Source: Microbacterium enclense (GTDB lineage Bacteria > Actinomycetota > Actinomycetes > Actinomycetales > Microbacteriaceae). Taken from it: DNA of 61,638 bases. The stretch covers positions 1 through 61,638 of the forward strand of contig NZ_RBZY01000015.1 in NCBI RefSeq assembly GCF_004022425.1, given 5' to 3'. The notes under the pieces were generated by a model that was not told the origin of the DNA, made no database searches, and saw only the letters and a list, made by a program, of their open reading frames with translations. A program made the position numbers and the translations under genes. This document shows, one piece after another, positions 54,610 to 61,638 of this stretch. Numbering within the stretch: position 1 is the first letter of the stretch; each line of letters opens with the position of its first letter.

Positions 54610-55290
54610 TCAGTGTGCTCCGCTCTCGCCGAAGATCTCGGGATGCCGCTCCAGCTCGATGCGCGTGCGCCGGATGTGCCGCGCGAGCACGTGGGCGGCC
54701 TCCTCGGCGTCGCCGCGGCGGAGGGCGGCGACGAGCAGTCGGTGGTCGAGGTGCGCGGTGCCGTCGTGCCTGGCGTGCGCCGCCGTGACGAAGGCGCGGC
54801 GGTAGTGGTGCGTCCGGTTCCACAGGCCCACGACCGTGTCACCGAGCATCACCGTGCGCGCCGGCGCGTAGGTGGCGAAGTGGAACTCCCGGTCATCGCG
54901 CAGGAAGTCCTCGGCATCGGCGTGCTCCATGCGCGTGGCGAGCGCGTCGAGAGCGTCGAGATCGGCCGCGGAGAGCAGGGGAGCGCTCATCCCGAGCAGC
55001 ACGGGTTCGATGCGCTCGCGCACGAGGTAGAGCTCCTCGCACTCGGCGAGGGTAAGACGCGACACCCACGCGCCCGAGTTGGCGACGAGCGTCACGAGTC
55101 CCTCGGCTTGCAGGATGCGCAGCGCCTCGCGCACCGGGATGCGGCTCGTCGTGTGCCGGGCCGCGAGGTCTTCCTGTCGGATCCGGGTTCCGGGCAGGTG
55201 GATGCCACGGAGGATCTCGTCGCGCAGCGTGTCGGCGATCCCCGATCCGGCGCGTCCGTGGTCGCGGGCGACGGCGAGCGGGCCGCTCAT
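54610..55290 (-). CDS. GntR-family regulator with FCD domain
   Basis: A 226-residue FadR-subfamily regulator. The N-terminal winged helix contains ADTLRDEILRGIHLPGTRIR, QEDLAARHTTSRIPVREALR and ILQAEGLVTLV; the C-terminal all-helical FCD domain (ECEELYLVRERIEPVLLGMS onward, with DREFHFATYA and LDHRLLVAALRRGD) binds small organic acids, often through a metal. The ATG overlaps the stop of the VOC gene (ATGA), so the pair is one transcript, divergent from the E1-E2 genes. It is the likely regulator of both sides through the site at 55883-55911. Confidence 0.92.
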   Translation of the reverse strand: MSGPLAVARDHGRAGSGIADTLRDEILRGIHLPGTRIRQEDLAARHTTSRIPVREALRILQAEGLVTLVANSGAWVSRLTLAECEELYLVRERIEPVLLGMSAPLLSAADLDALDALATRMEHADAEDFLRDDREFHFATYAPARTVMLGDTVVGLWNRTHHYRRAFVTAAHARHDGTAHLDHRLLVAALRRGDAEEAAHVLARHIRRTRIELERHPEIFGESGAH

Positions 55291-55811
55291 TCGGCGGGCC
55301 TCGCGGGGTGCCACAGCAACGTCTCGGCATTCTGCTCGTAGGCCTTGCCGTCGGGGTAGCTGACGAGTTCGAACTGCATGCCCCACGGGGCACGGAAGTA
55401 GATCCACCGCTGGCCCGCCGACGCGGAACCGCTGACGACCGGCTCGCCCATGACGTCGACGCCGTGGGCGTGCAGGTGGGCGACCGCGGCATCCAGATCG
55501 TCGACGTAGAGGGCGAGGTGATGGCCGCCGATGTCGCTGTTGCGCGGGGGAGGCGCCTGACCGTCGGCCGCGTCATAGGCGAAGACCTCGAGGTTCGTGC
55601 CGTTGCCGAGGCGGTAGAACCGGATCTCACGGATCGCCGTCCGCGGGTGCACGCCGAGCTGCCGCGTCATCCAGTCGCCCTCTCCGCTGCGGCCGGGGAG
55701 CGTGTACACCGGCACCGCGCCGAGGACGCCCACGAGGAAAGCCTCGGCCTCGTCGAGATCGGGCACGGTGAAGCCGATGTGGTCGCTGCCGCGCAGTCCC
55801 GGAAGTCCCAT
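55287..55811 (-). CDS. VOC (glyoxalase/dioxygenase) superfamily protein
   Basis: A 174-residue protein with paired VOC modules: SDHIGFTVPDLDEAEAFLVG and GHHLALYVDDLDAAVAHLHA, ending in FRAPWGMQFELVSYP. His11, the histidines of GGHH and the Glu of QFELV are placed like metal ligands of glyoxalase-type enzymes. It may isomerise, epimerise or cleave a pathway intermediate. GAAGGA precedes the ATG; it is the first gene of the leftward VOC-GntR pair. Confidence 0.87.
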   Translation of the reverse strand: MGLPGLRGSDHIGFTVPDLDEAEAFLVGVLGAVPVYTLPGRSGEGDWMTRQLGVHPRTAIREIRFYRLGNGTNLEVFAYDAADGQAPPPRNSDIGGHHLALYVDDLDAAVAHLHAHGVDVMGEPVVSGSASAGQRWIYFRAPWGMQFELVSYPDGKAYEQNAETLLWHPARPAE

Positions 55812-55882
55812 GTTGCATCCTTCATTGGATCCATTAGTGCCGATGAAGACACCTCTCGACAGTATCTCGCGGCGTCGACGTC

Positions 55883-55911
55883 TTGTATTGGAGACAATCG
55901 GATCGTACAGT
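55883..55911 (+). promoter_or_regulatory. promoter with overlapping inverted repeat for the E1-E2 operon
   Basis: TTGTAT, 17-nt spacer, TACAGT form a good -35/-10 pair 50 nt before the E1 start. The half-sites TTGT and ACAA (55883-55897) make an inverted repeat over the -35, a reasonable binding site for the divergent GntR/FCD repressor. Confidence 0.55.
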
Positions 55912-55960
55912 GTGAGCGAACGGTCTGTATAGGTGGACGCAACGACGCGTGAGGAGCGAC

Positions 55961-58150
55961 ATGGCCAAGCGGAAACGGCTGAACACCGGAGTCGAGTGGG
56001 TGCAGCTGGAGACGACGGCCGCCGACTGGAAGGCGGCCGACCCGGAACTGCTCGGGACGATGCTCGGCCAGCTGCATCTCATCCGGGCCTTCGAAGAGGC
56101 GGTGCTCGACCTGGCGGGCGCGGGCCTCGTGCACGGCCCCGCGCACTCCAGCATCGGTCAGGAGGGCGGCGCGGTCGGCTCGATCGTGTCGCTTCGACCC
56201 GAGGATGCCGTGAACGGCTCGCACCGCGGACACCACCAGTTCCTCGCGAAGACGCTCGCGTACGTCTCCGGCGGTGCGCTCGACCCGGCCGCCCTCGTGA
56301 CGCCGGACGTGCAGACGCTGCTCGATCGCACGCTCGCCGAGATCCTCGGGCTGGCCTCGGGCTTCTCGGGCGGCCGCGGCGGCTCGATGCACCTGCAGTG
56401 GCTCAAGGCCGGAGCGCTGGGCACGAACGCGATCGTCGGCGGGGGCGCCCCGCTTGCCACCGGCCACGCCTGGGCGCAGAAGCACGCCGGCACGTCCGAC
56501 GTCTCGATCAACTACTTCGGCGACGGGTCGAGCCAGATCGGATCGGTGCTCGAGTCGATGAACCTGGCGGCCACGTGGAAGCTCCCCGTCGCGTTCTTCA
56601 TCGAGAACAACCTCTACGCGGTGTCGACCCGGGCCGAAGAGGCCAGCGCCGACACCCGCTTCTCCGTGCGCGGCCAAGGCTTCTCGATCCCCGCGTGGAG
56701 GGTGGACGGGATGGACCCCCTCGCCGTGCACCTCGCGACGGGTGAAGCGCTCGACCGCATGCGCGCAGGGGAGGGCCCGGCGATCGTCGAGGCCGAGGTC
56801 TACCGCTTCTTCCACCAGAACGGCCCGTACCCCGGCAGTGCCTTCGGCTACCGCACCAAAGACGAGGAGGGCCAGTGGCGCGCGCGCGATCCGCTGGAGC
56901 GGATGGCATCCGAGATGCGCCGACTGGGCCTCCTCGATGACGCCGAGGCGCAGGCGGTCCGCGAGCAGGCCGTGGCCGCCGTCGCGCAGTCGGTCGCCGC
57001 CGTGGTCGAGGCTGACCCCGAGCGTCCCGGCCGACGCCGCATCCGCCCGGAGCTGTGGCCCGACCCGGCCGTGGTGGACACCGGCATCCGGGGGGATGCC
57101 TCCGAACTCGGCGCCCTCGAGGCGGCCGAGCCGACGGAGTGGTCCGGTGCCTGGCGTGACGTGAAGTTCGTCGACGCGGTCGCGCAGACGATGGACCGGC
57201 GGATGGAGAGCGACCCCCGCATCATCGTCCTCGGCGAGGACGTGCACCGCCTCGGCGGCGGTACGAACGGCGCCACCAAGGGGCTCGCCGAGAAGTACGG
57301 TCCCGACCGCGTCATCGGCACCCCGATCAGCGAGAACGGTTTCTTCGGCGCCGCCGGCGGCATCGCGATGGACGGGCGGTTCCGCCCCGTCGTGGAGTTC
57401 ATGTACCCCGACTTCATGTGGGTTGCCGCCGACCAGGTCTTCAATCAGGTCGGCAAGGCCCGGCACATGTTCGGCGACAACAACACCGTGCCGCTCGTCC
57501 TGCGCACCAAGATCGCGATGGGCTCGGGCTACGGCTCGCAGCACCTGATGGACCCGGCCGGCATCTTCGCGACGCAGGCGGGATGGCGCATCGTCGCCGC
57601 GTCGACCGCCGCCGACTACGTCGGGCTCATGAACGCCGCGCTCGCCCTCGAGGACCCGGTGCTCGTCATCGAGCACGTCGACCTCTACGGAACCCCCGAC
57701 CGGGTCCCCGACACCGACCTCGACTACGTCATCCCGCCCGGGAGCGCCGCGGTGCGACGCGAGGGCAACGACGTGACGGTGCTGACCTACCTGTCGATGG
57801 TCGGCCACACGCTCGAGGCGGTCGAGCAGACCGGAACGGATGCCGAGGTGATCGACCTGCGTTGGCTCGACCGCGCGTCGCTCGATTGGGACACCATCGG
57901 CGAGAGCATCCGCAAGACCAACGCGGTGCTCATCGTGGAGCAGGGCGCCCGCGGGCCCTCCTACGGAGCGTGGCTCGCCGACGAGATCCAGCGCCGGTTC
58001 TTCGACTGGCTCGATCAGCCGGTCGAACGCGTCACGGGCGGAGAGGCGAGCCCCAGCATCTCCAAGGTGCTCGAACGCGCCGCGATCGCCCGCACGGAAG
58101 AGGTCGTCGAAGGCCTCGAGCGCGTGCGCGCGGCAGGAGGGATCCGCTGA
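55961..58150 (+). CDS. fused E1 alpha-beta subunit of a thiamine-dependent 2-oxoacid (acetoin-type) dehydrogenase
   Basis: A 729-residue fusion. The alpha half (about 1-345) has GPAHSSIGQEGGAVG, SGGRGGSMHL and the thiamine-diphosphate motif from GDGSSQIGSVLE to FFIENN. The beta half (about 390-725) begins VKFVDAVAQTMDRRMESD with VLGEDVHRLGG, then PISENGFFGAAGGIAMDG and VEFMYPDFMWVAADQ. In most pyruvate, branched-chain or acetoin dehydrogenases these are two proteins. It decarboxylates a 2-oxo acid or cleaves acetoin and passes the acyl group to E2. GAGGAG lies upstream of the ATG at 55961; the ATG at 55949 is less likely. No E3 gene is nearby. Confidence 0.92.
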   Translation: MAKRKRLNTGVEWVQLETTAADWKAADPELLGTMLGQLHLIRAFEEAVLDLAGAGLVHGPAHSSIGQEGGAVGSIVSLRPEDAVNGSHRGHHQFLAKTLAYVSGGALDPAALVTPDVQTLLDRTLAEILGLASGFSGGRGGSMHLQWLKAGALGTNAIVGGGAPLATGHAWAQKHAGTSDVSINYFGDGSSQIGSVLESMNLAATWKLPVAFFIENNLYAVSTRAEEASADTRFSVRGQGFSIPAWRVDGMDPLAVHLATGEALDRMRAGEGPAIVEAEVYRFFHQNGPYPGSAFGYRTKDEEGQWRARDPLERMASEMRRLGLLDDAEAQAVREQAVAAVAQSVAAVVEADPERPGRRRIRPELWPDPAVVDTGIRGDASELGALEAAEPTEWSGAWRDVKFVDAVAQTMDRRMESDPRIIVLGEDVHRLGGGTNGATKGLAEKYGPDRVIGTPISENGFFGAAGGIAMDGRFRPVVEFMYPDFMWVAADQVFNQVGKARHMFGDNNTVPLVLRTKIAMGSGYGSQHLMDPAGIFATQAGWRIVAASTAADYVGLMNAALALEDPVLVIEHVDLYGTPDRVPDTDLDYVIPPGSAAVRREGNDVTVLTYLSMVGHTLEAVEQTGTDAEVIDLRWLDRASLDWDTIGESIRKTNAVLIVEQGARGPSYGAWLADEIQRRFFDWLDQPVERVTGGEASPSISKVLERAAIARTEEVVEGLERVRAAGGIR

Positions 58151-59466
58151 TGGCTGTCGTCGTCCGCATGCCCGAGATCGCGACGGGTGCCGCCGAGGCG
58201 GCCATCCAGAGCTGGCTCGTCGAGGTCGGCAGCCCCGTCCGCGCGGGGCAGGCGATCGTCGAGATCGAGACCGAGAAGGCGGTGGTCGAGTACGAGGCGG
58301 AGCGCGCCGGCATCCTGGCCGGAATTCTCCTCCCCGCCGGTGACGCCGCCGCCGTGGGCGTCCCCATCGCCGTCCTCGCCGAGGAGGGGGAGAGCATAAA
58401 TGCCGCGCTCGCCGCCGCCGGAGGAGCACCCGCACCCGCCAGCGTTGCGCCGTCCGACGCCGAGGTCGCCGCCGCGCCCGAGGAAGCGGCGGATGCGCCT
58501 GCCGCCCCCACCGCGCCGGCCCCCGCCGCCGCTCCCACTCCCACTCCCGCCCCGGCTCCCGCTCCCGCCGAGCCGCCCGCCGAGGAGCGCCGACTCTTCG
58601 CCTCGCCGCTCGTGCGGCGGCTGGCGGCGGAGCGGGGCATCGACCTCGCCGCGGTCCCCGGGTCGGGGCCGCGCGGACGCATCGTGCGGCGCGACCTCGA
58701 GGCCTGGACCCCGTCGGAGGCGGAGCGGCATCCCGAACCCGCTCCTGAAGCCGCCGCGTCGAGCGCCTCGGCTCCCGCCGGGGCGGAGTACGAGGACGTG
58801 CCGCACACCGGCATGCGTCGCGCCATCGCACGGCGGCTGACGGAGTCGAAGGCCACCGTGCCGCACTTCTACCTGCAGGCCGACTGCCGGGTCGACGCGC
58901 TGCTCGCCCTGCGCGCACAGATCAACGCGGGACGCGAGCAGCGGATCTCGGTCAACGACCTCGTCGTGAAGGCGGTCGCGGGCGCGATGCGCGACGTTCC
59001 CGAGGCCAATGCGATCTGGACCCCGGATGCCACGCTCCGGTTCTCCGCGGCCGACATCGCCGTCGCCGTGTCGGTGCCGGGCGGACTGCTCACCCCGGTG
59101 GTGCGCGAGGCCGACCGCTTGTCGATCGGCGAGCTCGCCGCGACCGTCCGCGACCTCGCCGGACGGGCGCGCTAGGGGCGGCTGAAGCAGAACGAGCTCG
59201 AGGGAGGTTCGTTCGCGGTGTCGAACCTCGGCATGTACGGCACGACGTCGTTCTCGGCGATCATCAACCCGCCGCACGCCGGCATCCTCGCCGTGGGAGC
59301 CGCGACCAGGCGACCGGTGGTCGAGGAGGACGGGTCGCTCGGCGCGGCGACGGTCATGTCGGTGACGCTCTCGGCCGATCACCGGGTGCTCGACGGGGCG
59401 CTCGCGGCTCAGTGGCTGGCCGCGTTCGTGGCTCGGATCGAGAACCCCCTGCAGATCCTCCTGTGA
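58150..59466 (+). pseudogene. E2 dihydrolipoamide acyltransferase interrupted by an in-frame TAG
   Basis: The frame from the ATG at 58150 encodes a lipoyl domain with Lys43 (VEIETEKAVVEY), an Ala/Pro linker, a peripheral-subunit-binding domain (FASPLVRRLAAERGIDLAAV, PGSGPRGRIVRRDL) and the first part of the catalytic domain. Codon 342 (59173-59175) is TAG, within what should read RAR-x-GRLKQNELEGG. The same frame then continues with SNLGMYGTTSFSAIINPPHA and the catalytic motif DHRVLDG to the TGA at 59466. One base change (for example GAG or AAG to TAG) explains it. Without read-through the product lacks the active site. The ATG overlaps the E1 stop. Confidence 0.88.
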
Positions 59467-59568
59467 ATCGTGCCGTTCCGGGGTTCCGCGCTTCGCGACG
59501 CGGCCCGGAACCGGCACGCTGGGAGAACACGTCCGCGGAGGATCGCGGACCGGAGGAAAGGAACGTCC

Positions 59569-60210
59569 GTGCCCCGTATCGCCGTCATCGGAGGAACCGG
59601 CTACGCCGGTAGCCACATCGTCGCCGAGGCCGTCCGCCGCGGCCACACCGTCGTCTCGGTCGCCCGTTCGGTGCCGAACGATCGAGTGGAGGGGGCCACG
59701 TACATCGAGGGCACCGTCCTCGACGTCCCCGGACTCGTCGCCGAGCTCGAGGGCGTCGACGTCGTCGTCTCGGCCGTCGCGCCCCGCGGCGACATGCTGG
59801 GCAAGCTCCGCCCCGCGATCGCCCAGCTGAACGCCGTCCTCCCCGAGGACGTGCGCCTGGGGGTCATCGGCGGCGCCGGCGGATCGCTCGTCGCCGAGGG
59901 CGGCCCGCGCCTCATCGACACCGAGGGCTTCACCGACGACTACAAGCCCGAGGCGGCCGAAGCGATCGGCATCCTGGAAGACCTGCAGGCCGACGACACC
60001 GGCCGTGACTGGTTCTACGTCCACCCGGCGGGCGGCTTCGGCGTCTGGGCGCCGGGGGAGCGCACCGGCACGTACCGCGATGGCGGCCACGTGCTCGTCG
60101 TGGATGCCGACGGCAACTCGTTCATCTCGGGCGCGGACTTCGCCGTGGCCGTGCTCGACGAGATCGAGAACCCGACGCACTCCCGCGACCACTTCGCCGT
60201 CGGATACTGA
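59569..60210 (+). CDS. NAD(P)-binding Rossmann protein (NmrA/epimerase-like)
   Basis: A 213-residue atypical SDR with the cofactor motif VIGGTGYAGSHIVAEAVRRG, the VVVSAVAPRGDML segment and LGVIGGAGGSLVAE. This matches small NAD(P)H-binding proteins related to biliverdin reductase B and NmrA. Substrate unknown. GTG start with AAGGA upstream. It lies about 100 nt after the E2 frame and may be part of that operon or independent; a strong hairpin follows. Confidence 0.82.
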   Translation: MPRIAVIGGTGYAGSHIVAEAVRRGHTVVSVARSVPNDRVEGATYIEGTVLDVPGLVAELEGVDVVVSAVAPRGDMLGKLRPAIAQLNAVLPEDVRLGVIGGAGGSLVAEGGPRLIDTEGFTDDYKPEAAEAIGILEDLQADDTGRDWFYVHPAGGFGVWAPGERTGTYRDGGHVLVVDADGNSFISGADFAVAVLDEIENPTHSRDHFAVGY

Positions 60211-60215
60211 CCGCG

Positions 60216-60261
60216 CGAACGACGACGGCGCCGTCCCTTCCCGGGGCGGCGCCTTCGTTCG
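60216..60261. terminator. terminator between the NAD-binding protein and the DUF4032 gene
   Basis: Two-part stem: 7 bp (CGAACGA with TCGTTCG) and 11 bp (60227-60237 with 60243-60253, one G-T pair), separated by a bulge. It lies between convergent genes. Confidence 0.6.
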
Positions 60262-60264
60262 GCG

Positions 60265-61587
60265 TCAGACCAGGTCGCGCCAGTCGACGACGTCGGTGTC
60301 GGTGGTCGGCACCTCGCCCGTCTCCGGCGCCGAGGCGTCCGAGATCGTGGCGAGTGACATCGTGTCGGTCGGCGGCCCCATGACCGTCGCCTCGTCGCGA
60401 CGGTGGCTCAGGACGTCGTCGATGTAGGAGGTCACAACCTCGGCCAGCGGCACGGAGCGACCGCGCGCCTGCGACATGTACCAGCGATGTTCGAGCACCT
60501 GGTGGAAGACCTCGGCGGGTTCCAGCTTCGCGCGCAGGTCGAAGGGGATCGCCATGACGATCGGCTCGAACACGCGGGTCAGCCACTCGTGGGCGACCAT
60601 CTCCTCGTCGGCGCCGAGGCGCGACACGCGCGCGCGGAACTCGTCGAGATCGTTGAGGAGGCGCCGGGCCTGGTTCTCCTCGACGTCGAGTCCGGTCAGC
60701 CGCAGCAGACGGCGTTGGTGGTGTCCGGCATCCACGACCTTCGGCTGGATCGAGACCTGCGTGCCGTCGCTCGCCGTCTTGATCGACATCTCGCCGATGT
60801 CGAAGCCGAGGGCGTTGAGGCGGTGGACGCGCTCGGTGATGCGCCACGACTCGTCGACGGCGAACGTCTCCTTGTCGGTGAGGGCGCCCCACAGTGAGTG
60901 GTACGACGACACGAGGCCGTCGGCGACCGCGATGGCATCCACTCCGCCCTCCAGGCGTCCGCCCGCCTCGAGGTCCATGATCTCGCCGGCGATGTTGGTC
61001 CGCGCGATGTCGAGGTCGTGTGCGCGCTGGCCGCGGGTCAGACGGTTGCCGTGCAGCTCTCCCGTCTCGGCATCGACCAGGTACGCGGCGAATTCGCCCG
61101 CATCCCGCCGGAAGAGGGTGTTCGACAGCGACACATCGCCCCAGTAGAAGCCGACGTTGTGCAGTCGCACAAGGAGCACGGCCAGCGCGTCGACCAGACG
61201 GGTCGCGGTGTGCGGTCGCAGCACCTGCGTGAACAGCGCCCGGTAGGGGAGCGAGAACTTCAGGTGCGCCGTGACGAGCGCCGCCGGAAGCGGGCGGCCG
61301 GAGGCGTCGGTCCGGCCCGCGATCACGGCGACTCGGTCGACGCAGGGCGCGTCGAGGCGATCGAGGTTGCCGAGCATGTCGTACTCGCGCCGGGCCATCT
61401 CCTCGGTGGTCTCCTTGATGGCCACGACGCGTCCGGACAGGTTCGCGAAGCGCACCAGGTGCCGCGAGATGCCCTTCGGGAGAGCCACGATGTGCGAACT
61501 CGGCCAGTCGGCGAGACCCGTCGACCACGGCAGCTGCAGGAGTCCGGGGTCGACGGTGCTGGCGGTGATGCTGAGGGATTCGGCCAC
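60265..61587 (-). CDS. DUF4032 protein with a kinase-like core
   Basis: A 440-residue cytosolic protein. The N-terminal half resembles LPS-kinase/phosphotransferase folds: a Lys in VVAIKETTEEMARREYDML, a catalytic-loop-like segment HNVGFYWGDVSLSNTLF and a metal-site-like AYLVDAETGE. The C-terminal half (from about VVDAGHHQRRLL, with HEWLTRVFEPIVMAIPFDLR and VFHQVLEHRWYMSQARGR) is the DUF4032 domain. Biochemical role unknown. GTG start with GGAGGAA upstream. A terminator of a gene beyond the window lies just upstream of it. Confidence 0.85.
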   Translation of the reverse strand: MAESLSITASTVDPGLLQLPWSTGLADWPSSHIVALPKGISRHLVRFANLSGRVVAIKETTEEMARREYDMLGNLDRLDAPCVDRVAVIAGRTDASGRPLPAALVTAHLKFSLPYRALFTQVLRPHTATRLVDALAVLLVRLHNVGFYWGDVSLSNTLFRRDAGEFAAYLVDAETGELHGNRLTRGQRAHDLDIARTNIAGEIMDLEAGGRLEGGVDAIAVADGLVSSYHSLWGALTDKETFAVDESWRITERVHRLNALGFDIGEMSIKTASDGTQVSIQPKVVDAGHHQRRLLRLTGLDVEENQARRLLNDLDEFRARVSRLGADEEMVAHEWLTRVFEPIVMAIPFDLRAKLEPAEVFHQVLEHRWYMSQARGRSVPLAEVVTSYIDDVLSHRRDEATVMGPPTDTMSLATISDASAPETGEVPTTDTDVVDWRDLV

Positions 61588-61611
61588 GGTTCCTCCGGGA
61601 AACGGGTGCGG

Positions 61612-61638
61612 CGCGGGGAGTCCGGAAGACTCCCCGCG
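61612..61638. terminator. hairpin at the window end
   Basis: Perfect 11-bp stem (61612-61622 with 61628-61638) with a CGGAA loop, probably terminating a gene beyond the right edge. The T-run cannot be seen because the window stops here. Confidence 0.5.

Noticed and set aside
54510..54842. 110-residue minus-strand protein
   Set aside because: Most of it overlaps the GntR gene in another frame; only the last 30 or so residues look protein-like, so it is listed as a possible remnant only.
59173..59175. Pyrrolysine or other recoding at the E2 TAG
   Set aside because: No recoding signal or pyl gene is seen and actinobacteria of this type do not use it; a nonsense mutation or sequence error is simpler.

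Overview
The window is about 61.6 kb of high-GC DNA (roughly 70% or more in most genes) with actinobacterial gene content: SigK/RskA, SenX3-RegX3, CarD, a GlnR-type orphan regulator, MutT1 and a fused IspDF. Gene order, codon use and the very frequent heptamer GGATGCC/GGCATCC point to Microbacteriaceae, most likely Microbacterium. No rRNA, CRISPR array, transposase or phage gene was seen. One tRNA (tRNA-Lys) is present.

Positions 1-36063 look like conserved chromosome. In order: a partial ABC ATPase and a small lipoprotein; a pantothenate operon (DUF2520-panC-panB); tRNA-Lys next to a truncated MscS-like membrane gene; a fasciclin lipoprotein beside sigK-rskA; an aminodeoxychorismate-lyase-like gene; pstSCAB with a PHO-box-like repeat; a Pls/PosA-type non-ribosomal peptide synthetase coupled to an M1 aminopeptidase and facing a phosphopantetheinyl transferase; a glnR-ppk-mutT1-PPTase run; nitrobindin-like, YgfZ-like and FUSC-family genes; gpmA, phoU, senX3-regX3; then carD, ispDF, cysS and rlmB. 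Phosphate and polyphosphate functions recur (pst, phoU, senX3-regX3, ppk). Many of these genes have an extended layout TAnnnT-N6-start, which suggests leaderless transcription.

Positions 36068-60210 are accessory and catabolic. They hold two ketopantoate-reductase-like dehydrogenases, three paralogous amidohydrolases, a Dabb protein, a zinc alcohol dehydrogenase and an XRE-cupin regulator. There is also an RbsABC-like importer with its ATPase fused to one permease, an M24-fold enzyme with an altered metal site, a 3-hydroxyisobutyrate-dehydrogenase-like enzyme and an SDR lacking the usual Tyr/Lys pair. The block ends with a GntR regulator, a VOC protein, a fused E1 alpha-beta 2-oxoacid dehydrogenase, an E2 gene interrupted by an in-frame TAG and an NAD-binding protein. 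I infer uptake and breakdown of a small nitrogen-containing (amide, lactam or heterocyclic) compound whose carbon skeleton ends as a 2-oxo acid; the substrate is unknown. A lower-GC insert (about 52.9-54.6 kb) with a leucine-rich-like orphan and gene remnants splits this block.

The window ends with a DUF4032 kinase-like gene and a terminator belonging to a gene outside the window. The most interesting items are the undescribed catabolic cluster, the E2 nonsense codon, the altered catalytic sites of the M24 and SDR proteins, and the polyamino-acid-synthetase-like locus.
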